Notes: a model not told the origin generated them from the letters alone. 64,000 nucleotides of DNA from Feifania hominis (GCF_014384765.1 NZ_JACRSP010000001.1:310001-374000); one strand, 5' to 3'; positions 1 through 7,600 are shown, numbered from the stretch's first letter. Numbers and translations: made by a program.

Positions 1-2
1 CC

Positions 3-203
3 GAAAAACCCTATGACCAATACCGTCACAACGGATATGAGGACAACGCCGACGCGCACATCAAGCGCAGCGTCATGGGGAGAGAGTCGGTGATTGCCGT
101 CACAGACGGACGGCTCGACTTCGGTACATGGGAGCAGATTTTCTACTACGAATTTGACGGCAGGCGCGACAAGCGGATTCTTGTCAAAATCATCGGAGAA
201 TAG
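3..203 (+). CDS. YjbQ-family protein (UPF0047), C-terminal fragment
   Basis: This is the last 66 codons of a gene that begins before the window. The visible residues include RSVMGRESV, then [13 protein letters not shown] followed by a basic stretch and an IIGE ending. That is the usual C-terminus of the YjbQ/UPF0047 family, whose members have weak thiamine-phosphate synthase activity and no settled cellular role. The family's conserved aromatic and acidic tail (GTW..IF..EFDG.R) is intact. A weak GC-rich hairpin follows the stop codon, and the next gene has its own promoter, so the two genes are probably separate units. Family membership is fairly certain; function is not known. Confidence 0.75.
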   Translation, partial: EKPYDQYRHNGYEDNADAHIKRSVMGRESVIAVTDGRLDFGTWEQIFYYEFDGRRDKRILVKIIGE

Positions 204-246
204 GCCGGCACAGGTGAGGCAGAGCTCCTTTTTCGCCTGTACCGGC
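204..246 (+). terminator. Possible hairpin after the YjbQ-like gene
   Basis: GCCGG and ACAGG arms pair with CCTGT and CCGGC around a long loop containing CTCCTTTTT. There is no clean terminal T-run after the stem, so this is only a weak terminator candidate. Confidence 0.3.
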
Positions 247-260
247 GGTTCTGCCGTTTG

Positions 261-289
261 TTGACACACCGGGCGATCTCGGATACGAT
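261..289 (+). promoter_or_regulatory. Sigma-A-type promoter for the AroE-like gene
   Basis: TTGACA (261-266), a 17-base spacer and TACGAT (284-289) lie just upstream of the AGGAGG and ATG at 312. Confidence 0.75.
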
Positions 290-311
290 AAAAGAAAAGG
301 AGGCATGTGCC

Positions 312-1214
312 ATGACATTTGACAATCTGAAAATCAACACGCAGACCCGCCTCATGCCAATGATCGGCTACCCGATGGCCCAGTCGAGCGCGTCGCTTGT
401 CTACGACTGTCTGCTCGAGCGCTTTGACATCAACCGCATCATGTGGCCGGTTGAGATCAAAAAGGGAGAGCTCGCGTCCTTTATGCAGGCCGCGCGGACG
501 CTCCAAATTGACGTGTTCGCCCTCACCATGCCCCACAAGGCGGATATTATCCCGCTGCTCGACGAGGTGGAGCAGAGCTCACGGCTCTTCAACTCCGTCA
601 ACATTGTCAAGACGGTTGACGGGAAGACCGTCGGCGCGGGCATGGACGGCAAGGGTTGCGTGGGCGCGCTTCGCGAGGCGGGAACGAAGCTCGAGGGAGC
701 GAATGTCATGCTGCTCGGCACTGGGAGCATCAGCGGCGTTGTGGGCTATGAGCTCTACCGCAGCGGCATCGGCAGCCTGACGCTGCTCAACCGGACTCTT
801 TCAAATGCCGAGGAGGTTGCGCGCCGCCTGCGCGACAACACCGGTCTTGCGGTTGAGGCGAGAGAGTCCACTCCGGCGGAACTCGACCGCGCCGCACGGG
901 ATGCCGACGTCTTCATTCAGTGCTCGCCGCTCGGCATGTTTGGCTTTGGCGCGGATCATCCCTATCTCGGCTTTATGGAGAAACTACCGGCGCATGCGGT
1001 GGTGATGGAGGCGATCGTCAATCCGCCGATGACCACGGTTGTAAAAAAGGCCAGACAGCTCGGTCTGAAGACCATCGGCGGCGTTGCCATGACCATGGCG
1101 CAGATTGCAGAGATCTTTGAGTTCTGCTTTGATGTCCACCCGGATGCGGAGGACCTCGAGGTCTGTACCAGAGTCTGGTGCAACCACTTTGGCATCACAC
1201 CCGATCAGCTCTAA
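312..1214 (+). CDS. Shikimate/quinate dehydrogenase-family protein (stand-alone)
   Basis: This 300-residue AroE-family protein should carry out NAD(P)-dependent reduction of 3-dehydroshikimate or a related cyclic acid. LTMPHK (71-76) replaces the usual NVTIPHK and keeps the catalytic lysine. FNSVN supplies the conserved Asn near 97, and MDGKG (111-115) gives the substrate-binding Asp. The nucleotide-binding loop reads GTGSISG instead of GAGGAA. The ATG at 312 was chosen because AAGGAGG precedes it; an upstream in-frame TTG at 258 has no ribosome site. The gene has its own promoter and terminator and is far from the aromatic operon at 46-54 kb, which carries its own AroE domain. The motif changes suggest a different substrate (quinate or a catabolic acid), but that is inference. 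Confidence 0.8.
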   Translation: MTFDNLKINTQTRLMPMIGYPMAQSSASLVYDCLLERFDINRIMWPVEIKKGELASFMQAARTLQIDVFALTMPHKADIIPLLDEVEQSSRLFNSVNIVKTVDGKTVGAGMDGKGCVGALREAGTKLEGANVMLLGTGSISGVVGYELYRSGIGSLTLLNRTLSNAEEVARRLRDNTGLAVEARESTPAELDRAARDADVFIQCSPLGMFGFGADHPYLGFMEKLPAHAVVMEAIVNPPMTTVVKKARQLGLKTIGGVAMTMAQIAEIFEFCFDVHPDAEDLEVCTRVWCNHFGITPDQL

Positions 1215-1227
1215 CTCTGCTTTCGTA

Positions 1228-1262
1228 TAAAAAGGGTCCCGCATTTGCGGGACCCTTTTTAT
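1228..1262 (+). terminator. Intrinsic terminator after the AroE-like gene
   Basis: AAAAAGGGTCCCGC and GCGGGACCCTTTTT form a near-perfect stem with a T-run on both strands, so it may serve the convergent DUF1893 gene too. Confidence 0.9.
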
Positions 1263-1316
1263 ACGCGGCGAAAATGTGCCCAATATAAAAGCAAACATCA
1301 CAATAGAGGACAGGTT

Positions 1317-1748
1317 CTATTTGGAGCCTGCTGACCGAAGAGCATGCAGTGTTTCTCTGATAGTGCCGAGCGCTTCGTTCGGGTCAGTGATGTTCTGTAC
1401 GGCCGACTCCATCGGGCAGCGGCCCGTTCCGGCGCGGTTGCGGATTGCCCCGACCCGCTGTCCGAAAGTGAGTGCAACGCCATGCTGCTCGAGAACCTGC
1501 GCCGCCGCATCGCTCACAACTGGAGCATGGACAGCCACGACCCCCGCGAGTACATAGAGAAAGGCAGTGGCCTTTCCCACGACCTTGTCGGCAGCGCTGT
1601 ATCCGGAAAGATCCACTCCGGCCGTCAGCCACTCGACAAGAGGCGCGACTCCGCGCAGGTCACTTGTCAGCGTCTGCTCGCCCCGGCAGAGAACGCAGGT
1701 GTGCTCTCCGGCTGCGAGAAGCTCCTTTGCACGTATCAAATCCGTCAT
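1317..1748 (-). CDS. DUF1893 domain protein
   Basis: This 143-residue protein begins MTDLIRAKELL, carries HTCVLCRGEQ near residue 20, then GRGVxPLV-like and GKATAFLYVLAGV segments, and a C-terminal NRAGTGRCPMESAV stretch. These are the landmarks of DUF1893, a small family related in fold to cytidine deaminases but without a settled reaction. The start was set at 1748 because GGAGAG lies at the right distance; an upstream in-frame ATG at 1781 overlaps the region ahead and lacks a ribosome site. It lies 11 bases downstream of the Nudix gene, and the two are probably co-transcribed. The pairing of a deaminase-fold protein with a Nudix hydrolase hints at nucleotide metabolism, which is inference. 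Confidence 0.8.
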   Translation of the reverse strand: MTDLIRAKELLAAGEHTCVLCRGEQTLTSDLRGVAPLVEWLTAGVDLSGYSAADKVVGKATAFLYVLAGVVAVHAPVVSDAAAQVLEQHGVALTFGQRVGAIRNRAGTGRCPMESAVQNITDPNEALGTIRETLHALRSAGSK

Positions 1749-1759
1749 AGTTGTCTCTC

Positions 1760-2206
1760 CTACAATACTTTGTATTTCCACTGTCCGCGGTCCTGATAAT
1801 AGTAAAACTCCGATTTGGAGCAGTCGTCGAATACGGGCAGAATTTCCAGCATGTCGGCGGCGAGGGGGTAGCGCCCCATTTCATCACGCTTGACCCAGAA
1901 GACCTCGCCCTCGGCCGAAGAGCACAGCGATCCGCTGAAGCGGTCGGCCCGGTAGAGGAAGATGACATATCGTGCGCCGTCGTCCGTCGGAAACTGCTTG
2001 ACGCCGCAGAGAGTGGGGGCGTGGATGGTGTAGCCCGTCTCCTCACGGACTTCCCGTATCACCGATTCCACGAAGGATTCGCCGGGTTCCACATGTCCGC
2101 CGGGGAAGGCAACACCGGCCCAGTTTGTCCCTGTGCGGCGCTGCATCAGAACGCGCCCCTCGCGGTCGCAGACCATGCACAGCGTGGTGAAGATCGCCTG
2201 CTCCAC
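1760..2206 (-). CDS. Nudix hydrolase (MutT/8-oxo-dGTP diphosphatase-like)
   Basis: This 148-residue Nudix enzyme cleaves nucleoside diphosphates linked to another group. The Nudix box fits the consensus exactly: G37, E43, R51-E52, E55-E56 and G58. The N-terminus (IFTTLCMVCD, then VLMQRR) and the GGHVEPGES start of the box resemble the 8-oxo-dGTP diphosphatases of Firmicutes. I chose the GTG at 2206 because AGGGAGG sits 7 bases before it; an upstream ATG at 2266 lies inside the promoter region and has no ribosome site. It heads a two-gene unit with the DUF1893 gene. True substrate specificity cannot be read from sequence. Confidence 0.85.
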   Translation of the reverse strand: MEQAIFTTLCMVCDREGRVLMQRRTGTNWAGVAFPGGHVEPGESFVESVIREVREETGYTIHAPTLCGVKQFPTDDGARYVIFLYRADRFSGSLCSSAEGEVFWVKRDEMGRYPLAADMLEILPVFDDCSKSEFYYYQDRGQWKYKVL

Positions 2207-2237
2207 TCGTCCGCCTCCCTTTTGAGAATATACGGCT

Positions 2238-2266
2238 ATTATAATAGAAAGAAAAAACTGTTGCAA
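2238..2266 (-). promoter_or_regulatory. Promoter for the Nudix-DUF1893 unit
   Basis: On the minus strand, TTGCAA (2261-2266), a 17-base spacer and TATAAT (2238-2243). This supports the internal GTG start of the Nudix gene. Confidence 0.7.
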
Positions 2267-2309
2267 GAAACTGTGAAATAATGGAAAAATTAGATGTGAG
2301 GCCAGGGTA

Positions 2310-2339
2310 TTTACGGCCAGGCGATCGGCGTGTTATACT
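2310..2339 (+). promoter_or_regulatory. Candidate promoter for the SLH-lysozyme gene
   Basis: TTTACG (2310-2315), an 18-base spacer and TATACT (2334-2339), about 75 bases before the ATG. The match is moderate. Confidence 0.45.
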
Positions 2340-2415
2340 GTTTTTCATCAAATATATTGTGCTGTCGACAGAATGCGACGCTGCAAAACCGCCGGACATA
2401 ATAAGGGAGCTGAAG

Positions 2416-3786
2416 ATGAAGAAGAGAAAATTGTCGTTTCGCCGCCTTTTGGCAATGCTGCTGGTCCTTTTTGGAACTCTTTCTCTGCGGGTTGTGTCAG
2501 CCGCAGTCTTTGCGGATATTCCCGCCGATGCATGGTACCTTGACGCTGTTGTCTGGTGCCGCGACAACAGTGTCATCAGCGGCACTGCAGACGGCCAGTT
2601 TGAACCTGAAACAAAAATGTCGCGCGCCATGCTGGCAACGGCGCTCTACCGGGTATCCGGCACTCCTGAGGTGACGGTGAATGCCGGCTTTTTCGATATC
2701 CCGGCAGACTCCTGGTACAGTGACGCTGTGAACTGGGCTGCTGCAACCGGCTATATGTCCGGCTATGGAGACGGACTGTTCGGCCCCGAAGACCCCGTGA
2801 CCCGCGAACAGATTGCCGTGACTCTCTGGAGATATGAGGGGAGCCCGTCAGCCGAGAGCGGGCAGGATTTTGACGACGAGCAGAGCATCTCAGCCTTTGC
2901 GGGACAGGCGGTGGATTGGGCGAGAGCCGCCGGCATCATAGCGGGAAAAGAGGACAACTGTTTTGACCCGCAGGGCGACACGACGCGGGCGGAGGCGGCC
3001 GTTGTCCTGACGCGCTATCTCGGGCAACGCGACCCAGATGAGCCGCAGCCGCCGCCTCAGGATGAAACCGAACCGCCGGAGTCGGAACCGGGAATTCTCA
3101 CCCCCAATCAGTACGACAGCAGCGCCTTTGTGATTGACGGCGGTTTTTTGAGCTACCTTGGCGATGCGCCCAGCTATGTTGGGGTGGATGTCTCCGCCCA
3201 TCAGGAGTGGATCGAATGGGATCGAGTGGCGGCGGCAGGCGTTGACTTCGCCATGATTCGCGCCGGCTACCGCGGTTATACTGTCGGAGAGATTCACGAG
3301 GACCGCTACTTCAGATACAACATTGACAACGCTCTGAGAGTGGGGCTCGATGTGGGTGTCTACTTCTTCTCTCAGGCGGTCACACCTCAGGAGGCGAGGG
3401 AGGAGGCGCAGCAGCTGCTCGAGTGGATCGAACAGTATGATATTACATATCCGGTCGTGTTTGACTGGGAGCGTGTGGAACAGGGCAACTCGCGCACAAA
3501 CGAAACCGATGGCCCGACCATCACCGCCTGCGCGAGAGCTTTTTGCGAGGTGATTGCCGACGCCGGCTACACCCCGATGGTCTATGGCAGCCCATCGAAA
3601 ATCAACACCGAAATTGACCTTTCACAGCTTTCGGAGTACCCGCTCTGGCTGGCCCACTACACAACCGGGTGGAGACCTACGAGCTTTCCCTACCACTACC
3701 ACATGTGGCAGTACACCAGCAGCGGTGCTGTGGATGGAATCAGTGGGAGAGTGGATTTGAATATTTGTCTAACCGAATGGGAATAG
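2416..3786 (+). CDS. Surface lysozyme: three SLH repeats plus GH25 domain
   Basis: This 456-residue exported protein begins MKKRKLSFRR with a hydrophobic signal segment ending near VVSAAVFA. Three SLH repeats follow (each with a DIPADxWYxDAV-type start and an FxPxxxxTRAE/REQ-type end), which anchor proteins to secondary cell-wall polymer. A Pro/Glu/Gln-rich linker leads to a glycoside hydrolase family 25 domain starting at GVDVSAHQ; VVFDWE and the C-terminal MWQYTSSG with VDLN are hallmark GH25 pieces (1,4-beta-N-acetylmuramidase). The start at 2416 is set by AAGGGAG; a longer reading from 2281 would put residues before the signal peptide. A likely role is peptidoglycan turnover at the cell surface. 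Confidence 0.9.
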   Translation: MKKRKLSFRRLLAMLLVLFGTLSLRVVSAAVFADIPADAWYLDAVVWCRDNSVISGTADGQFEPETKMSRAMLATALYRVSGTPEVTVNAGFFDIPADSWYSDAVNWAAATGYMSGYGDGLFGPEDPVTREQIAVTLWRYEGSPSAESGQDFDDEQSISAFAGQAVDWARAAGIIAGKEDNCFDPQGDTTRAEAAVVLTRYLGQRDPDEPQPPPQDETEPPESEPGILTPNQYDSSAFVIDGGFLSYLGDAPSYVGVDVSAHQEWIEWDRVAAAGVDFAMIRAGYRGYTVGEIHEDRYFRYNIDNALRVGLDVGVYFFSQAVTPQEAREEAQQLLEWIEQYDITYPVVFDWERVEQGNSRTNETDGPTITACARAFCEVIADAGYTPMVYGSPSKINTEIDLSQLSEYPLWLAHYTTGWRPTSFPYHYHMWQYTSSGAVDGISGRVDLNICLTEWE

Positions 3787-3825
3787 ACATAGAGCCCGCG
3801 GGTGCTTATTGGTGAGGAAAGGAAA

Positions 3826-3858
3826 GGCCTCTGGAGCAAGCTCCAGAGGCCTTTTTGC
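3826..3858 (+). terminator. Intrinsic terminator after the SLH-lysozyme gene
   Basis: GGCCTCTGGAGC and GCTCCAGAGGCC form a perfect stem followed by TTTTT. Confidence 0.9.
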
Positions 3859-4103
3859 CGGGCATGGATGGAGGGTGCCCGGCATGGGAGTAGCCGGATG
3901 AGAAATTCGCAACCATCCGGCGTGGAAAGGGGATTTGGCGCAACTGCGCCTCTGTTAAAGCGTCAAAGTCACGCTTCAACTCGTAAAATGAAAGAATCCT
4001 TTCTAATTATATAATCAAATTATCTATAATAGCAACAAAATTCTCTAAATAAGATTTGCTGAAAATGATACACTAACGATAGAAACAAATAAGGAGTATC
4101 ATT
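3859..4103. other. Non-coding stretch with one hairpin
   Basis: No gene is visible. GCCGGATG and CATCCGGC (about 3893-3922) can pair. The second half is clearly AT-richer than the flanks and leads into the small regulator gene at 4104. Confidence 0.5.
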
Positions 4104-4334
4104 TTGCACACAAATTTTGAAGACAAATATATAACGCTTGGTCTGAAAGTGGCCTACTACCGAAAGAAGAAAGGTTACACCCAGGAAACGCTCGCCGATA
4201 AAATCGGAAAGAGCTGGTCGTTCATCGCTCAACTTGAGAGACCAACGAAAGTAGTGGGCGCGTCGCTTGAGACAATCTTTATGCTTGCAGAGGCGCTGGA
4301 GATTCCGGCATACAAGCTCTTTCTGGATGATTGA
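4104..4334 (+). CDS. Small XRE/Cro-type HTH regulator 1
   Basis: This 76-residue protein is little more than one helix-turn-helix. It reads LGLKVAYYRKKKGYTQETLADKIGKS with WSFIAQLE as the recognition region, and then a helical segment ending PAYKLFLDD. The start is a TTG at 4104, set by AAGGAG ten bases upstream; no ATG is available. It resembles the single-domain regulators common in Firmicute genomes and mobile elements. It is the first of three such genes within 1.4 kb, each with its own upstream region and none with an obvious partner gene. Target DNA is unknown. Confidence 0.8.
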   Translation: MHTNFEDKYITLGLKVAYYRKKKGYTQETLADKIGKSWSFIAQLERPTKVVGASLETIFMLAEALEIPAYKLFLDD

Positions 4335-4340
4335 CTTTCA

Positions 4341-4379
4341 CAAAAACAGGCAGGGCCCAGTGGTCCTGCCTGTTTTTTG
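4341..4379 (+). terminator. Intrinsic terminator after HTH gene 1
   Basis: AACAGGCAGG and CCTGCCTGTT pair around GCCCAGTGGT, followed by TTTTTT. Confidence 0.85.
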
Positions 4380-4487
4380 CTTGGAACGCTTTGATCGATC
4401 TTGGTGCCATTTGACAGCCGAAAGGGAGCCTGTAGCGTCTGACCCGTATTGCTTCTTTTTCAAAAAAGGAAAATGAGATTGAAATAG

Positions 4488-4525
4488 AAAAAAGCCTGTA
4501 AACACTAGCGTTTACAGGCTTTTTC
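4488..4525 (-). terminator. Terminator of tRNA-Ala
   Basis: AAAAAGCCTGTAAAC and GTTTACAGGCTTTTT form a perfect stem just 3' of the tRNA on the minus strand, with T-runs on both strands. Confidence 0.85.
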
Positions 4526-4527
4526 TC

Positions 4528-4603
<76 letters not shown>

Positions 4604-4858
4604 AAATGGATGACGCCTCGATTGAGACGTCTTGTACATTATAAGAAATATCGCTGTCTTTTGCAAGTACTTTTTTTAAAAATCTTCACTTTTTTTCTCA
4701 TTCCCTTTAGAGTAGATTCCACTAACCCAGGGGGCGGGCGGATCCAATACGTTACAATAAGCGGGAAATTGACTTCAAAGTATCTGTGTTCAGGCACTAT
4801 CGTTCCTGTACTGAAAAAGCCGGTTCCGATACCATGAAACTATATGGAGGGAACGATT

Positions 4859-5089
4859 ATGCTCAAAGAGAAATTGTCCAGAAATTTGAGAAAACTGCGC
4901 TCGTCCATGAATTTAACACAGGAGACGGCGGCCGAACTCTGCGATCTGAGCCCCAGATTCTGGGGAAAACTGGAGCGCTGCGAAGCGACGCCCTCGGTTG
5001 ACACTCTGGAAAAGATCTCTTTGGGGTTGCAGGTGAGTTTGGAAGCACTATTCGAGGAAGACGAGGTAGGCGGCGCGAATGAAAGGTGA
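4859..5089 (+). CDS. Small XRE/Cro-type HTH regulator 2
   Basis: This 76-residue single-domain helix-turn-helix protein starts MLKEKLSRNLRKLRSSMNLTQETAAELCDLS, with a recognition region FWGKLERCEATPSVDTLEKI. The start was placed at ATG 4859 because GGAGGG lies just upstream; the in-frame ATG at 4844 overlaps that ribosome site. The tail is acidic (FEEDEVGG). The sequence is of the SinR/phage-repressor kind and differs from its two neighbours, so the three genes are not recent duplicates of each other. No partner gene or defined target is visible. Confidence 0.8.
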   Translation: MLKEKLSRNLRKLRSSMNLTQETAAELCDLSPRFWGKLERCEATPSVDTLEKISLGLQVSLEALFEEDEVGGANER

Positions 5090-5232
5090 GTTTTATGGGG
5101 AAATTTATCTTTCCCTTTGCGCTGATACCAGAAAAACCCCCTAAAAAAGTGGAAATTTTTTCAAAACCGCCATTATATCGGCTGGAGTGAAAGATAAATT
5201 ATCCCTTATAATTTTTTGAGGAGGGATAGTTT

Positions 5233-5448
5233 ATGACCGAAGGCGAAAGAATCGGAATCGAGATCAGGCAGAAACGCAAACAGTGTGGTTACACGCAGGA
5301 AAAAGTGGCAAACGATCTTTTTATCAGCCAATCCTATCTGCGGCAGATTGAGCATGGTCTTGCGAACCCCAGTGTGAACATGGTGCAGAAAATCACCTCC
5401 TATCTAAATATGGCTCTGGGGGAAAGCCTCAACGATGGCGAAGCTTAG
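5233..5448 (+). CDS. Small XRE/Cro-type HTH regulator 3
   Basis: This 71-residue single-domain helix-turn-helix protein contains IGIEIRQKRKQCGYTQEKVANDLF and a recognition helix around SQSYLRQIEHG, then a segment NPSVNMVQKITSYL. The ATG at 5233 is preceded by GAGGAGGGA, an excellent ribosome site. It is the third small regulator in a row. The region between it and HTH gene 2 holds no gene, and a terminator lies about 170 bases downstream. The target and signal are not readable from the sequence. Confidence 0.8.
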   Translation: MTEGERIGIEIRQKRKQCGYTQEKVANDLFISQSYLRQIEHGLANPSVNMVQKITSYLNMALGESLNDGEA

Positions 5449-5617
5449 CTGCCTCAGTGGGAATACAGAGATATTCAGCAGGGTAGTATCTGTGTAGAAA
5501 CTCTGATGATATCCGCTATAAGATCCCCCAATCTGGTAACGGGGGGACTCGCGCCGCCAATACGCCTGACAGTTTCCGGTGGCTCATGCCGGAGCAGCAA
5601 AAAAGATATCTGTTTGA
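5449..5617. other. Non-coding stretch after HTH gene 3
   Basis: No coding gene is supported. The stretch contains short complementary segments (CCCCC/GGGGG near 5525-5545; CCGG repeats near 5578-5595) and ends in a strong terminator, so a small RNA is possible but not shown. Confidence 0.3.
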
Positions 5618-5655
5618 GAAAAGACAGACCCGAGCAATCGGGCCTGTCTTTTTTC
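5618..5655 (+). terminator. Intrinsic terminator
   Basis: GACAG and CCCGA arms pair with TCGGG and CTGTC around GCAA, followed by a T-run. Confidence 0.85.
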
Positions 5656-5711
5656 AGGGCGGGACGAACGGAGGTTCTGCGGTACTTTGAAATGAGCGAC
5701 GTATTGACGTA

Positions 5712-5740
5712 TTCACTTTGGCGTGTTTAAATGAGATAAT
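5712..5740 (+). promoter_or_regulatory. Candidate promoter for the PTS EIIA gene
   Basis: TTCACT (5712-5717), a 17-base spacer and GATAAT (5735-5740). A tandem GACGTATT repeat overlaps the upstream side. Confidence 0.5.
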
Positions 5741-5773
5741 AGCAGACGGTGTAACACAAGGAGGAGCGATTAG

Positions 5774-6229
5774 ATGACAAGCAGGATTTTCAAAGAAATG
5801 GTCTATGCCAAACGTCATGCCAGTGACTGGAAGCAGGCGGTAGACCTGGCGGCGGAATTCTGGTTCAACAGCGGTTGCTGCGAGCCGAAATATGTCGAGC
5901 TGATCAAACAGCAGCTCGAGGAATCTCACGCCTACATGGTGATTGTGCCGGGGATGGTGCTGCTGCATGCGCGTGCGGGCTACGGGGTCCACAAAAATTC
6001 CATGATGCTCATCACGCTCGACGAGCCGGTCAAATTTAACCATCCCGACAACGACCCGGTAAGCACTATGATCTGTTTTACCTCGTATGACGAGACGACC
6101 CATCTTGAAAACATGCAACAGGTGGGCCAGTTGATGCTCGCGGACGGCTTTTTGAGCGGCGTGGGCGAATACAACACCGATGAGGAACTAATGGAGTTTG
6201 TCGTCGGGCTAGAGGAAAAATTGCAGTAG
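5774..6229 (+). CDS. PTS EIIA component, fructose/ascorbate type
   Basis: This 151-residue protein belongs to the EIIA family of fructose/mannitol/ascorbate phosphotransferase systems (UlaC/SgaA branch). His65 in LLHARAGYGVHKNSM matches the phospho-accepting histidine, and the following LITLDEPVKF and NDPV segments are characteristic. It takes phosphate from HPr and hands it to an EIIB protein. A matching EIIB gene lies 276 bases downstream under its own promoter. No EIIC permease is nearby, so the pair may serve a permease elsewhere or act in regulation; that is inference. Confidence 0.85.
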   Translation: MTSRIFKEMVYAKRHASDWKQAVDLAAEFWFNSGCCEPKYVELIKQQLEESHAYMVIVPGMVLLHARAGYGVHKNSMMLITLDEPVKFNHPDNDPVSTMICFTSYDETTHLENMQQVGQLMLADGFLSGVGEYNTDEELMEFVVGLEEKLQ

Positions 6230-6405
6230 AAAACAGCCCTTTTGCCGAAAGCGAGCAAGTGCAGAGGACCGAATCTGATATTGCCAAAACGGAAGTGCGC
6301 AGTAGATGCCGCTTTCTCATTGGAATAGGAGGCGGGTTTGGAGCTGTACCTCTCGGCATCGCTTGGCGAGGTTTTACAAATGTCGGTGCGGCCGAGAAGA
6401 AATGA

Positions 6406-6434
6406 TTGCATATTTTTCACGAATGTGGTAAACT
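6406..6434 (+). promoter_or_regulatory. Candidate promoter for the PTS EIIB gene
   Basis: TTGCAT (6406-6411), a 17-base spacer and TAAACT (6429-6434), about 70 bases before the start codon. Confidence 0.55.
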
Positions 6435-6505
6435 AACAACGAAAAAATGTCTCTGCTTCACAGAGTGTGGGGCAGTGCTTTTGCAGAGAAAGGGGTTATG
6501 TGTCA

Positions 6506-6778
6506 ATGTTAAAAGTCAACACAGTTTGCTTAAACGGCGTGGGTACCAGCGTGATCCTCAAGCTCACAGTCGAAGCGGTCCTCAAGGAAATGGGTATTGA
6601 TGCTGTCGTCGAATCAACGGATGTCAAAGGAATTGCGAACTACAGCCCCGATGTGATCGTCACCTCTCCGGAGTATGCCGAGAAAATCGGCCCGAAAGAG
6701 TCTGTGAAAGTCGTCACCGTGACGAACTTCGTGGACAAGGAGAACATGCGCGCTGCGCTGCAGAAAGTTCTCATCTGA
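6506..6778 (+). CDS. PTS EIIB component, ascorbate (UlaB/SgaB) type
   Basis: This 90-residue protein starts MLKVNTVCLNGVGTS; Cys8 in the CxxGxGTS loop is the phosphocysteine of lactose/ascorbate-type EIIB proteins. The rest (STDVKGIANYSPDVIVTSPEYA) follows the UlaB pattern. An in-frame GTG at 6500 is an alternative start and is equally well served by the GAAAGGGG ribosome site. It is paired with the EIIA at 5774 but lacks a permease gene. General PTS genes (ptsH, ptsI) sit far away at 63.6 kb. A UlaG-like lactonase lies only 2.4 kb downstream, which may or may not be functionally linked. Confidence 0.85.
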   Translation: MLKVNTVCLNGVGTSVILKLTVEAVLKEMGIDAVVESTDVKGIANYSPDVIVTSPEYAEKIGPKESVKVVTVTNFVDKENMRAALQKVLI

Positions 6779-6786
6779 ATTTGACA

Positions 6787-6822
6787 GCTAAGAGCCCCCG
6801 GCAAAGGCCGGGGGCTTTTTAC
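6787..6822 (+). terminator. Intrinsic terminator after EIIB
   Basis: AGCCCCCGGC and GCCGGGGGCT pair around AAAG, followed by TTTTT. Confidence 0.9.
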
Positions 6823-6831
6823 TGCCCGGTC

Positions 6832-6860
6832 TTGAAACCGGACGCTGCTTTCGGTATGAT
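6832..6860 (+). promoter_or_regulatory. Promoter for trmB
   Basis: TTGAAA (6832-6837), a 17-base spacer and TATGAT (6855-6860), 28 bases before the start codon. Confidence 0.75.
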
Positions 6861-6888
6861 AGAGACAAACAGGAAAACGGGGGAGACT

Positions 6889-7563
6889 ATGAGACCGAGA
6901 AAAAAGAAGAATCTGGCGGCGCGTCTGGAGCGGGTCGCCGATTATCGAATGGAAAACCCACAGGAGTACCGCGGACGCTGGCAGCAGGCCTTTGAACGCC
7001 CGAGCGGGCAGAAGATTATGGTGGAGATCGGCTGTGGAAAAGGGCAGTTCATCTGCGAGATGGCGTCGCGCCATCCGGAGATCAACTTTGTCGCAATTGA
7101 AAAAGTGCCGGATGTGATCGTCATGGCGAATGAGAAGATCGCGGCTCTCGAGTTGAAAAACGTCAAGTTGATTCTGGGAGATGCCGCTATGCTTGAGGAG
7201 ATCTTTGAGCAAAACGAATGCCAGCGCATCTACATCAACTTTTGCGACCCCTGGCCGAAAGCGCGCCACGCCAAGCGCCGTCTGACCTCGAAGGGCTTCC
7301 TTGCGAGCTATCGACGCGTGCTGGAGCCGGGCGGTGAAATCCACTTTAAGACCGATAACCGGCCTCTGTTTGACTTTTCGGTGGAGTCGTTTCAAAACGA
7401 GGGGTATCAGCTCAAAAACGTCTGCTATGATCTGCACAACAGCGACTTTGCCGAAAACATTGTCACGGAGTACGAAAAGACATTCTCCGAGAAGGGGTTT
7501 GCCATCAACCGCCTTGAGGCGGTCAATCCCAAGACACTCGAACAGGATGAAGCCGCCGAATAG
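6889..7563 (+). CDS. trmB: tRNA (guanine-N7)-methyltransferase TrmB
   Basis: This 224-residue S-adenosylmethionine-dependent enzyme makes 7-methylguanosine at position 46 of tRNA. The N-terminal basic segment MRPRKKKNLAARLE, the SAM-binding EIGCGKGQFI, and the catalytic/binding stretch INFCDPWPKARHAKRRL are textbook TrmB features. HFKTDN and the C-terminal VTEYEKTFSEKG segment complete the family pattern. The start at 6889 has a GGGGGA ribosome site and fits the promoter at 6832. It is flanked by terminators and stands alone. The tRNA-Gly gene follows 167 bases later. Confidence 0.95.
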   Translation: MRPRKKKNLAARLERVADYRMENPQEYRGRWQQAFERPSGQKIMVEIGCGKGQFICEMASRHPEINFVAIEKVPDVIVMANEKIAALELKNVKLILGDAAMLEEIFEQNECQRIYINFCDPWPKARHAKRRLTSKGFLASYRRVLEPGGEIHFKTDNRPLFDFSVESFQNEGYQLKNVCYDLHNSDFAENIVTEYEKTFSEKGFAINRLEAVNPKTLEQDEAAE

Positions 7564-7565
7564 AG

Positions 7566-7600
7566 CAGGCCGCGGGAAGCTCCCGCGGCCTTTGTTTTAT
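7566..7600 (+). terminator. Intrinsic terminator after trmB
   Basis: AGGCCGCGGGAGC-like arms pair around AAGC and are followed by a TTTGTTTT tract. Confidence 0.8.

Noticed and set aside
5449..5660. Small RNA gene between HTH gene 3 and the terminator
   Set aside because: Short inverted pieces and a terminator are present, but there is no clear promoter or conserved structure that can be judged by eye.
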